Source: Mastigias papua (lineage: Eukaryota > Cnidaria > Scyphozoa > Rhizostomeae > Mastigiidae). From it: DNA of 64,000 nt. The position numbers and the translations under genes were made by a program. Position 1 is the first letter of the stretch. The number at the start of each line of letters is the position of its first letter. Location: positions 13,807,324-13,871,323 of the forward strand of contig OZ025267.1 of NCBI GenBank assembly GCA_964019165.1, in the 5' to 3' direction. Below the pieces are notes generated by a model that was not told where the DNA came from, did not search any database, and was given only the letters and a program-made list of their open reading frames with translations. Shown here one piece after another: positions 53,668-64,000 of this stretch.

Positions 53668-54879
53668 AAGCGCCTATCTCTTGAAGTGGAGCTGGCATGG
53701 CGAAGGCTTAGTTGAGGGTGATTGCTAATTCTAGATGGGCGCTTATGGAACCATTTACACGATAGGGGGCACCTAATCAAGCCGGGCTTTCAGGATATCC
53801 GTTAAATCATTTGGTTTTAACTAAAACGTTATCAACCTATGATCCTACGTATTTTCATGTAGGTGCATAATTATTATTTATGGTTGTTCATTGCTACAGG
53901 CAGATACTGTAAATGTTTTAGCGAGGTTGGAAAAACATATACATACAGCTACTCCAAATACACATAAAGGAGCTTTATTACATTTCGGCCTAAAATACAT
54001 TTCTGTCGATGTGACATTTTTGTCCGTCCTTAACGCGTATTTTCATTCCTTAACATTAACATAAGAGTGTAAAACTTGCTTCATAGCTTTCAAAAACACA
54101 TGAATATCTGCCTACATGAATCAAGTAAATGGAAAAATAGTCAGTTGTGGTGTTTGAAGCTGAATTTTGATAGGATATATCTTTCAACTCGAAATTTTTG
54201 GATGTCATTTTCTACCTATGTCCTTCCATAACAGACCTTTTTTCGCCTGCTGATTTATGCCTTTTGCATCTAACTATTCACAAGTTAGCATTTTCAGTAC
54301 TCCTAAGCCAGGGATGATAATGGAGAGTAGTGTTTGGTTCATTTTTCCTGGGCCTTCAAAGTATCGATTGTCAGTACGTAACAAAATTGGAGTTTCGTAA
54401 TAGGCCCTCATTTTCTTTTGTTTTTCAACATTGTGGCTGTCAAAATCTGAATAGAACGCCAACCACGACTTGTGTTTTTGTCGATGTCGTGATAACGCTT
54501 AAGCATTAGTTATCTGCTGAAATCCACAAGGGTAACTGGTACGACATCGAGCAAAAATCCCAAATGTCAAAATTATCAACTATCCTTTTCCTATTAAACA
54601 CCCAGTTGAACCAGTGTATTGTGAATGCCACTAAAGACTTTGTTGCTTCTGGTTGTGTTGCGTCACAGCTTTTGCTGTCCTAAGGTTTAAAGAAAATCAT
54701 GTATGAAGTCTATAATTTTAGGGTGGAAAATAGTCGCAAAATCTGTTTCATGTAAGCAAATCAATGTTCCTGTGCCTCCACGGAGTCGGACCTGCATGGA
54801 ACGTAGTGGATTTAGACATTCGGAACATGCGCACAGGTAAGTGTGGGGTTTTATAGTGGAATGCATTCGCAAAGACAAA

Positions 54880-57274
54880 TATTAATAATAATAATAATCG
54901 AATGTTTTAACAGGATGACCTATCAGTACAATATATACTGTTATCATTAGGGTCCTGATACTTAAGCAACTAACAAATTATTGGTAAAAGATCGAAAAAC
55001 TAATTAAAAAAATGTTCACTAGCAGTCCAATCCAGAGATATAAGATAATTTACATCATATAAAATAGTTTTCTAAAAATCGTTTAAAAAGGAGTCTAGAT
55101 TCAATTTTTCTAGCAATTAGTGGCAAGTTGTTAAATTCTTTCCCAGCCAGATAATAAAAACCTTTGCGTCCAAATTCAGTTTTCACTTGAGGGATCTTAA
55201 CGAGATGTTGAACGTTTCTAGTATTTTTCCCATGAGCATTGATAACGAGGTAATCTTTCATTGCATCGCAGACATTGCCTTGCAGGATATCAAAAACCAA
55301 ATTACAAGACCTCTTTTTCACTCCTGCTTCGATACTAGGCACACGCAAGCTGATAGATGTAAACCTATTCGGTCTAATAACATCAAGGCTTCTACGTTCA
55401 AGGCTTTCGATTCTTTTCTTGAATGTTGAAGACCATCCAAGGGACAGCGATCCACAATATCCAAAAACGGGCATTATCATGGTACGATAGATCAGTTCAG
55501 CACTCGCATAGTCAATGGAGCTCCTGATGCGTCGAAGTAGATTTAATCTTCCTGTAGCCTTTTTATAGATCTTGTCAAAGTGGGTTGCAAAGTTCAATGT
55601 TTGGTCTAGATATATTCCAAGATATTTGTAACTTGAAACCCCTGCAATCGATGTTCCGTTTACCTCAACTCTCATCTCCTTTTTTTCTGTTTTGCCAAGT
55701 CGCTTAGCTGTGCCAAAGATCATTGACTCTGTTTTTCCTTTTTTCAAGTTTAACAGTAGTTCATTTTCATCGAACCAGGCTTTTAGGTGTTCTAGGTCAT
55801 TATTTAGCTTCTCTTCAACTTCATCCAAGGAGCTGCCTGACGCAAATATGACTGTATCATCAGCGTATGTTATAATTTTGGAATTTTGAAGAACAGTGTG
55901 AGCCGCATTGAAATGCATTATAAATAACAGAGGACCAATTATTGATCCTTGTGGGACTCCACAAAAAATTGATATGATATCCGAGGCACATCCATTACTT
56001 TGGACAAACTGCTTCCGATTAAACAGGTAATCAGTGAACCAGTTTAATTCAGTACCATGGATCCCAAAGGAAGGCAGCTTGTTTAGAAGGCTTGAATGGC
56101 TGACCGTGTCAAAAGCCTTTGACAAATCGACAAAGATGGCCCCTGTAAGGGAGCCTTTGTCAGCTTCCTTTCGTATATGATCAGTCAAGAGTGTCACTGC
56201 TAACTCTGTTGAGCGCTTGGGACGAAAGCCAAATTGAAAGTTGAATAGCATGCAATTCTTCTCCAAGTGGTAAATCAACTGTTTGTGGACGAACTTTTCC
56301 AACAATTTTGATAGAATTGGTAAAACTGATATGGGTCTATAATTATCTAAGTCAGATTTGTTCCCAGATTTAAACACCGGAATTACTTTTGCTATTTTCC
56401 AATCGGATGGTACTAGTCCTGTTTCAATAGACATGTTGATGAGAAAGGTCAATGGTCCAGCTAGAACATTTGCGGCGTCTTTTATCATTTCAGATGGAAA
56501 TCTATCGACACCCACTGCTTTCTTACGTTTAAGACGTCTTAGCTCACTATATACTTGGACTGGATTGACTTTTTGGAATCGGAAGTGTTTATCCTCAGCG
56601 GGAGCAAGGCTCTTCTGTCGCATCCACATGAAATTTTTAAGTAATAGCGTTTTAGTTTTTAAAGTGTTGGCTACCGTTGCAAAATAATTGGAGAAAGCGT
56701 TCGCTATCTCATTTACATCTGTCGTTTTTTGACCATTCACTTCAATCATTGATGTTGTAATCGTCGAAGTTTCCTTTATAGGATATATCTTTCTTATTGC
56801 TGACCAAAACTTTTCTGCAGAGTCAGCATTATCTCGCAATAGTTCTTTGTTGTATGTCGCTTTATTTCTTTTAACAAGATTGACTATTCTTTTTGAAATA
56901 TAAATGTAACCGAACGGGTTGGATAATAAACTGTAGCATTCACAATATTGGTAACTTATGCACCACAGGTCACAATTGAATATAGTGAGATTTGTCTCCT
57001 TCCATCTGTAAAACAATCCCTTCGTGGTAGCTTGCTCTTTCGTTGTCTGTGATACTGATTGCACTTCCGTACTGGCCTTCTCTCTAGTAGTATATTCCAT
57101 CCTTTTCCATTGTATGAAAAGAACCAACCATGTGAGACGCGGATTTGAGTACATGAGGCCTGCATGCATAATGCATTTAAAAATGAACCCGCAAAAATCT
57201 GTGCGAACTGCCAATCTGCATAAACTTTTCACCCTTCTAATTGCAAACCTGGTATCAAATACAGCCAGGCTCAT
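54880..57274 (-). CDS. 5'-truncated LINE with intact reverse transcriptase ORF
   Basis: One frame of 739 codons (57274-55055). From about residue 122 (near 56910) to the end it is non-LTR retrotransposon: VNLVKRNKATYNKELLRDNA, MIKDAANVLAGPLTFLINMS, FKSGNKSDLDNYRPISVLPI, FVDLSKAFDTVSH (first catalytic Asp 383), GVPQGSIIGPLLF (439-451), ITYADDTVIF (active site YADD 470-473), SYKYLGIYLDQTLNF, and a C-terminal GRKGFYYLAGKEFNNLPL block. All catalytic acids are present and no stop or frameshift occurs, unlike every other LINE here. The first ~120 residues do not look like the family and probably come from flanking DNA. The AP endonuclease is missing. The 3' UTR ends in an ATT-type run at 54884-54902. 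It is a recent truncated insertion and not expected to move by itself. Confidence 0.85.
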
Positions 57275-57299
57275 ATCGTCGCATTATCTCTAACGATGA

Positions 57300-58875
57300 T
57301 GATCTGGAACTTTACTTACAACTCCTACCTAATTCACTTAACAAATAGGGGTATAACACATTGGCCTTATTGACATAGCCTTTTTCAAGGTTCGTACATT
57401 CTCAATCTCCTAAGAGCAAATTACCCTTCAACATTTCGTTCAACCTGAACCTTGGACAAATAACAAATAGACATTTACATTTTATTCAAGGAAACGTTAA
57501 GTCCCCTCTCAAGTTAGTCACCTTTTTAGAAGCAAAATGTGCTTAAGTATCCTCTTCATTAAGTCCCCTTCAATAGCTGCATAATGCCCAAAATAAGTTA
57601 CCTTGATAAATAGTATAAGCTTTGTGCAATTAATAACGTTCAATAGCAGTTAACAAATAGCTCAAAATCAGGCTCAAGGGTCTATGTACTACAAACAGAA
57701 ACATTCCAGATATTGGAAGAAGTTTCCAGCATAATTGATGCAGAAGTCAATTACCATATGTGCACATTCTTTGAGTCTAGATGGATCTGAAGATGGAGGT
57801 TTCATTTGCATTAAGCACAGGCCTTGCAAGAGCCTTTTCCTCAAACTACAGGCTGCTCGTGTGCAGACAAAAGAAATGAATGCGACATTTCAAAAGGGGG
57901 CTTCATAGAAAAGTTACGGTAACTATCACTATTACTCATGTGTTCATTCATCATCTTACTATACCTTTTTACTATTCTTTGATACCTCATCTACTTCTCG
58001 CGTAGTACCATAGTGTTCCATTCGGATACTGTGGGGTTTTTTATCATTGAAACGTACCACTCTTTATAGAGACAGATTTCATATTTATATTGCTCCTTAT
58101 CTATTTGCCCTCCTTCCCATTGCCATTCGCTGCTGGGATCACTCTATTTTTCTTATTTTTGCATTATTTGATTATTCGATATACAGGTAATTGTCATAAC
58201 AATTTTGGTGACAGTAGAGACAATCGATGTGCTTTAGCAAACATCTCGGTTTTAGCACAGAATCAAAGGTAGTGCAAAACAACCCAGACTCTTTCCGTTA
58301 TATTTGAGGATAATTCACTTTTAATCTCAGAGAAAATCAACCTTGGATGTCATAAAATTGTGTATTTGGAATACTTTTGTGTTCTATTTTCTAATCAGGA
58401 CAAAAACTAGGCTCAACATAAAGTATGCATCTCTTTTAATTGGTTCATCTGTGGCGATTTGAAAATGGGGTATTTTCCCTTGGAATCATGTAGAAATTAT
58501 ATTGTCAAATCTGGACAAGGATGACATGTTGGCTATGCGCTAACTGTGACCAAAGTCGAGTGGCATATGGTCATATCTTTTTACTGTGAGACCATATATC
58601 CTTCAAAGTTGCAGCATACCAGTAAAAAATACCTAATTATAAGACAGAAAGTTTCAGTTCCAAAACTTGCTCCATTTTGAAAATATTTGGGAGAATACTG
58701 ACAACCATACGAAAGTGTGTTAAATAAGAGGGATGTATCCTATTCTGTAAAATATAGACGTGATACAGGTAAATGGGTATCATTTTTGGATTCAGCACAA
58801 AAAGTTAGTGTAGATAACACGTTAAATTAGAAAATCCTGATGGGCCTAAAAATTGCCTCCCCGTGTTATCATTCT
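57300..58875. other. No recognisable gene
   Basis: AT-rich; the few open frames are hydrophobic and without domains. Confidence 0.5.
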
Positions 58876-58880
58876 CCAAG

Positions 58881-58990
58881 CAGTGATGTAGAGCCAGGGA
58901 ACTTGGGGACGCAGCTCCCCTAGTTAATTTTTCTGGATTGATTGGAGGGGGCTCTAGACCCCAGTCATTCTCCAGAGCTTGCAATTTCTT
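58881..58990. repeat. hAT-like terminus relic
   Basis: GCAGTGATGTAGAGCCAGGG followed by GGGGACGCAGCTCCCC and GGAGGGGGCTCTAGACCCC, typical of degraded CAGTG-ended elements. No second end. Confidence 0.4.
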
Positions 58991-59461
58991 ACTTCATTAC
59001 TATGTTTGACACTAATTATCTCTATGATTAAATATATTATTGTTGATTCTATCAGGCAATCATATATTTAAGAACATAACCCTTCTGAAAGCATAAAATC
59101 TAAAAATCTGTCATAATTCGGAGATCGTACCCTGCTGAAAGCCTCTCAACCAGAGCCCCCACAGTTACTAAGGGCTTTTGTGTTTGGCAATAGTTCGACT
59201 ACAGGTACGTCTTGGTTTTATACCAAGGCGAATCTAAGGCTCAGTGTGGGCCAAAGACTTTTCGTCCTCAATAGTTTCTGAACCACAAGCATGAACTGCG
59301 CAGGCAGAGGGGTAAGTCAACGATTAAGGTCACAATATACCACTTTGTTGAAGTGACTGCTACGATTGCTGCACCATAATTGCTTGCAGCATAGTTTTTT
59401 GCCAAAACTTTACGCCAAAATATCTTCAACTTGACGCCCTGAGTCGAAGATCTTCCCGAAA

Positions 59462-59886
59462 TGCAGGCTTTTTTATAAAGAACCACCTTATAAGGAACCT
59501 ACATGTAGAATGCCAAAAATATTTAAAGAACTTAAACTGTTGAAGGAAAGTTCCCTAAGATACTTTTCAATTTCAAGAATTTTTATAACAGCAAACAATC
59601 ACGAATTAGGAAGCCAGGCCTATCTATTTGCAGCCAAAACCTTCATAGATTGCTTGCTATGCTTGTGTTAAGTCCTTCATTTTCCATTAATCTAACTTTA
59701 CAGCCAAAACCAAAAGTAAAATTCAAGGTTTCAATGTTTTCTTTGCGTCTGGACCATTTTTATGCACTAATTATGCCCTGAAAATTAAGGAACTATTAGA
59801 AATACAATTTGATCATTGGAGGCCAAGATATAAGGAACTATTGGAACTAGGCCTTAAGGTAGGTTCCTTATAAAAAAAAGCGTGTA
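59462..59886. mobile_element. MITE, AAGGAAC family, copy 3
   Basis: Same order as 16431-16878: (mutated) TGCAGGCTTTTTTATAAAGAACC, ACCTTATAAGGAACCTACAT, ..., AAGGAACTATTGGAACTAGG, GGTTCCTTATAAAAAAAAGC-GTGTA. TA at the right end; the left TA is mutated. Confidence 0.8.
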
Positions 59887-60733
59887 TGTCCTCAGATTCA
59901 ACTTGGGTCCTGTGCGGTCGTACCAGCTGTCGTACCTTGTCAAACCTCTATTGCGCATGCGTTATAAATATTGCACAAACCAAAATTTTCCACCGTAAAA
60001 TGTAAAGATGGAAGGAGTCTCAATTTACCCACAACAAGTTGAAAAATATAAAGCTGTAAAAATGCAAATGACTAAACATGTCACCAGGATCTTAGGAAAG
60101 CAAGAGCAACATCTGATCCGCATCTGTTACCTGACATCAAATTGAGCATTTTATTCCTTTAGGTAAATATTTTGCTAGGAAACTGTGCTCTTTTGAAGAT
60201 TTTGCACTTATCATCAGCCATTTTGCTGAGCTAACGTGTTGGTGGGCACGGCTCGATGCTCTATACCACTGGTGGATACGCAGATGTCATCATTACAGCG
60301 CCTACAAGAGAGAACCATTTCTATAATCGATTATTCTAGACTAAAGATAACAGAACCAGAAGCTCCTCAATAGTTCAGCAACTTTTTGGTGTTGATCGGT
60401 CAGTTAGGGCCCTGTTGCATTGTAGATAAAAGTTAAGATATTTTCAGTTTAGAATCATGTAGATATTCTGGGTAAACAAGACATACACTTCTGCTTGATG
60501 TGGGAAGTTCTACTTTGTACCACTATTGAATGTACTTATACCAACTAAGCTGGCTCATTGGATGATCTAACACTCCCAAAAAGCCATGTGTGAAGCAATG
60601 GTTGTTTTAGAGACTGTGATGAGCGAGGATCATATAAGCTAGCTTTGGAATAAATTCTATTCAATGATCCATTGTTATTCTAGAGCTATTGACGAATGAT
60701 GGCTCAATATTTTGAACCAGGACGATGAAAAAC

Positions 60734-61203
60734 TACCGTAAAAACCCGTACATAAGAACAAAAAACTCTGAAATAAGCCTGCATGTATTCTTATTTGGTG
60801 AGATAGATCTTGTAGGTAGGGTGTAGGTTCCTAGCACAGGTCCCAACCAAATGTCATAAAAGGGATAGCTTAGCGTTGAAATATTGTAGCCACATAGAGT
60901 CTGTGATCCTTTAATCTTAGCCAAATCTGTTTGTTCTTGGCCTAGCCATTTTCACACCAATCTTGTCCCTGCAGGTCTTGCCTATCACAGTTATGTTTCT
61001 AAGGGTTTTGGAGCATCATTGAATAGGATTGAATGGCAAAAAGACCGGGTTTACTTCTCAGTAGATAGAGAATGAAGCCATTTATAAGAATCTAGTTAGA
61101 ATATCAAGCTGAATAGGTTCAAATTAGTTGCTATGAAAATGTGATGATTTCCGGCGATAGGTTCTTAATAAATGAAGGTTCTTATATGCGAGTTTCTACT
61201 GTA
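60734..61203. mobile_element. MITE with TACCGTAAAAACCCG ends (TA target)
   Basis: Left TACCGTAAAAACCCGTACAT-AAGAAC. The right end reversed is TACAGTAGAAACTCGCATAT-AAGAACC. TA on both outer sides. The body has AAGGTTCTTA-type words near the right end. 470 bp, no frame. Confidence 0.65.
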
Positions 61204-61599
61204 CTTTCTTTCTGCACTTCTTTCTTTCTTTCTGCAATACCAATTGCTAGATGCAGCTATAAGATTCATAGGGGCTTTTGATAACATGATCATTAGGGGC
61301 GAAGGTATGACAACTTCTTGAAAGGCTGAAAACCCCAATTTGCCAATAAGATTTTCTTCTGAGTTTTATTAGGGTATTGTTAGGGGGAGTTGGCATCTAC
61401 GCAAACTATGTCAGCTAATTTTACTATTCTAGATCAACGTATAACTTGGTCACGATGTTTTTAGTTCTAGAAACACCCAAGAAGTATGTGCCAAACAGTC
61501 GATCTGAATGTGTTTTACAACTGTTTAAGTATTATTCATCAAGATTTCGAAGCATGAGTTGACAGCTAGTTCATTCGATTTTAGATATCTAATGCTATC

Positions 61600-61830
61600 T
61601 CACACATATAGATATCTAACAGGCAGGACCCTTATGGTATATAAAATCCTGAGTAAATTATATCCTGAAAGTCTTTGGAATAAATTTAACGAAGATCCCA
61701 CCATACTAGTACGATACCAGGTTTAGCAAGAATCTTCGAATTCCAAAACATAGCCTTAAAAATTCCAAGACATGAATGCAAGAAGGTGCGAGAGGAGGAG
61801 GAAATATTTGTTACTGCAATTTTGAAGAGC
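61600..61830 (+). pseudogene. LINE RT C-terminal relic
   Basis: GRTLMVYKILSKLYPESLWN, then KFNED..., then a shifted frame with KNLRIPKHSLKN. These correspond to RSVMTYKIISRQCLESLWDK and RDLQIPRNN of the LINE at 12.1-14.9 kb, so it is a short decayed relative. Confidence 0.6.
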
Positions 61831-62099
61831 AGCTTGTTTCCCCGTAACCAAAGCAAAGCAGCTCTGAAGATCCGAATTGGTGGTGTCGCTCAGGTCGCAG
61901 ATAGATTTATAGCAAGAATGTTAGTGTCATCTACATAGATTGTCACATTTGTTATTGTCAAAGCAAACTCCAAATCATTAACCAGTGGCGCAATGGAAGG
62001 GTCTTTATTTTTTGGAGGGGGGAGGGGGGCTAAAAGTATATTTTTTCTGACAAATTGCTTTCATTACTGCCTCTCAAAGACGATAATTGTGATCTGAGG

Positions 62100-63035
62100 C
62101 AGTGGCGTGGCAGAGGGTAGTAGTCAATTCCTTGGAAGCATCTATAAAGGAAATGTGACACTCATTTGTCATCTAACACCTCATTTCCACAACTATCACA
62201 TAAGCCCTGTTTACACTACACAAACTAACCTAGGTTCGCCCTAGGTTAAAACTAATCTAGGTTAGTTTTTTGTAATGTAAACGCGAACTAACCTAGGTTC
62301 GCCCCAGGTTAGGTCAACCCACTTTTAGAGGTGGGTTCGCCCTAGGTCGAACCTAGGTTAGTTTTGTTAAAGTGTAGTGTAAACGCAAACCTGGGGCGAA
62401 CCTGGGTTAGTTTCTCCTCTACGCATGCCTAGTAATAAAATTGTCAGGTAAGTTTCAACACAACGGATGAATTCATTTTATGCTTATCAAGTTCCTGTCT
62501 TGAACCTGTCATTTAAATATGCATGATGCAAACAAACATTGATATAGTTGCTACTTGGGAAGAAAATGGAATTTTGGCATTAATCAGCAAATTTCACCAG
62601 TGTGCGCCTAGCATTAACTATAGTTGTTCTTCTTATCTCAAAGTAAGTTACTATGGTCATTAATTTCCATATAAGCATCAATCTGCCTAATTGAATACTC
62701 AGAAGTTAGTTATTTACAAAGTTTCCGCCATATTGCTTTTACTTCAGCCTTAGTTTTGTGGTCTGCACATGCGTTGATGAAAACTAACCTGGGTTCGCCC
62801 CAGATTGCGTTTACACTACATAATCTCGTTGCACTAGTGTAAACGCGGCTTCAACTAACCAGGGTTAGTTTTAACCTGGGGCGAACCCAGGTTAGTTTGT
62901 GTAGTGTAAACAGGGCTATAGCATGATGAATATCAAATTATGATTCCTACTGAGTTAAAGCTGTTATTACTTTGGTAGGACCCCTAGCCACGAGTTTCTT
63001 CCTCTGAACACCCTTTCTTCTGTATACGAATTGCA
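62100..63035. repeat. Interspersed repeat (CAGTGGCGTGGCAGAGGG type), interrupted copy
   Basis: Starts CAGTGGCGTGGCAGAGGGTA and continues like 19372-19665 on both sides of the nested element: ATTTCCACAACTATCACATA before it, AGCATGATGAATATCAAATT after it, then CCCTTTCTTCTGTATA. Confidence 0.65.
62213..62917. mobile_element. Nested MITE with long inverted ends built from AACCTAGGTTCGCCC words
   Basis: The ends are AGCCCTGTTTACACTACACA and continue inverted for about 60 bases (AACTAACCTAGGTTCGCCC against AACTAACCTGGGTTCGCCC). ATA lies outside on both sides (62210-62212, 62918-62920). The subterminal regions repeat the 15-base word and also GTAAACGC several times in both orientations. 705 bp, no transposase frame. 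The short duplication and AGCCCTGTTTACAC ends would fit a PIF/Harbinger-type MITE (inference). Confidence 0.8.
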
Positions 63036-63039
63036 GGCG

Positions 63040-64000
63040 CGGATCTAGCCAAAAATCTGACTTATGCTAAAGGGCGTGGTCAATGATTTAGGGTGTGGCA
63101 ATGAATGTAAGAGTGTGACGAGATAGTCTTAAATAAAGTATACTTTTTTCTATCTATTTAGCTCTAAAATTGTGTTGAATAGCTTTGTCCTACCGGCATA
63201 GCATTTGACATAAGGGATTCTAATAAGAGCACTGCAATAACACTATATACCACATAAAATTTAAATAAGAGAAGAATTGCTATTAAAGAAACTTTGACAA
63301 CTAGATGCGCATAAATTCAGTAGTCAATAGGCTTCTGCAAATCATTTTCTGAAGATTTTTTGAGGATTCGTACCCCTCAAAATTCTCAAAATTGTTCCAT
63401 GCCCTCAACTGTCCTAGAAAAAGTTTTCATACCCTCCCCAATCCTAACCCGCCCCGGTACCCAGAGTTATAAATGGCTGACCCCTAATAGCTTATCCTTT
63501 TGCCTGACAAGAAGTGTTTGCTCTGGAAGTCTCAGAAACTGGGAACTACAGAGCAGACCCGTTATAGGCAAGCAGAAGTTTCCTGGAGAAGTGACTTTCC
63601 ATGTTTGCGATAAAATCATGGAAAAGTGTATGTTGTGATAAATCATGGGAAAAGTGTATGTCTCAGAGGGAAGCTTTTCTTTTTCCTATAATTGTAAAGC
63701 TTTGTCTTGTAAAAGCCGTCTTATATTTGAAAGGACTAAACTAGCAGTAATCGCCATTGTGGGGAACTGAGATATAACGGTGAAATGACTTCTGTTTCTG
63801 TCAGCTACAAATTAGCTATGTCAAGCTAATTACGTAATGTCTGAGAGATTATTTTGGACATAAATGCTAGAGACAGATCCTCTCTTTCTCACTTCTACAG
63901 CTCCTCAAAGCGGCGTTGCATATTGCATTTCCAGCCCGTGACTTTCGTTCCACTTATTATTCATTACATTGCCAGCAGTAGTCAGCGTCAAATTTCATTC
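63040..64000. other. No supported gene
   Basis: 63036 onward begins CAGGCGCGGATCTAGCC, another hAT-like start. The open frame 63360-63638 has no domain and begins in C-rich repeat text. The last 150 bases contain a possible splice acceptor (TTCTACAG near 63900), but no exon can be confirmed before the window ends. Confidence 0.4.

Noticed and set aside
63360..63638. 92-codon frame near the right end
   Set aside because: Starts in C-rich repeat text, no recognised domain, no splice support.

Overview
The window is AT-rich metazoan nuclear DNA. It has spliced genes with GT/AG introns, long intergenic stretches, (TA)n tracts and very many transposon relics. The non-LTR reverse transcriptases, above all the copy at 12.1-14.9 kb, look like LINE families I associate with anthozoan cnidarians (corals, anemones). 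That makes a cnidarian the best guess, but it is an inference from family resemblance and was not searched.

Three host genes can be supported. (1) 7.15-8.29 kb, + strand: two coding exons of a small protein like POLR1D isoform 2, with a possible tiny first exon at 6932-6939. (2) 22.76-23.94 kb, + strand: an uninterrupted GT10 alpha-1,3-fucosyltransferase of 392 residues with a type II membrane anchor. (3) 49.91-30.34 kb, - strand: a complete nine-exon cyclin A gene. Its splice phases all agree and give 440 residues with a destruction box, the MRAIL patch and both cyclin folds. Its eight introns fill almost 20 kb and hold many of the mobile elements below.

The rest is mostly mobile DNA. There is a Ty3/gypsy pol end at the left edge. 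Non-LTR elements lie at 2.3-3.3, 3.86-6.9, 10.6-11.06, 12.1-14.9, 35.8-36.2, 51.7-53.1, 54.9-56.9 and 61.6-61.8 kb; only the 54.9-56.9 kb copy keeps an unbroken reverse transcriptase. A pogo/Tigger-type transposase relic lies at 20.5-21.5 kb. At least fifteen short non-autonomous elements have recognisable inverted ends, several with exact target-site duplications: 15410-15759 (8 bp), 11319-11678 (9 bp) and 17368-17958 (6 bp).

Structures most worth a second look: a three-deep nest of DNA elements (33344-34821); a MITE superfamily that repeats a short AAGGAAC or AAGAAAC word and duplicates TA; a unit at 48041-48283 that combines tRNA-like A and B boxes with a hammerhead-like CUGANGA/GAAA core inside a (TA)n tract; a 150-bp insertion in a LINE whose removal exactly restores the reading frame; an element at 62213-62917 whose unoccupied site is visible in a related repeat at 19.4 kb; and a conserved 3' hairpin shared by LINE copies. 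No CRISPR, operon or bacterial feature was seen.
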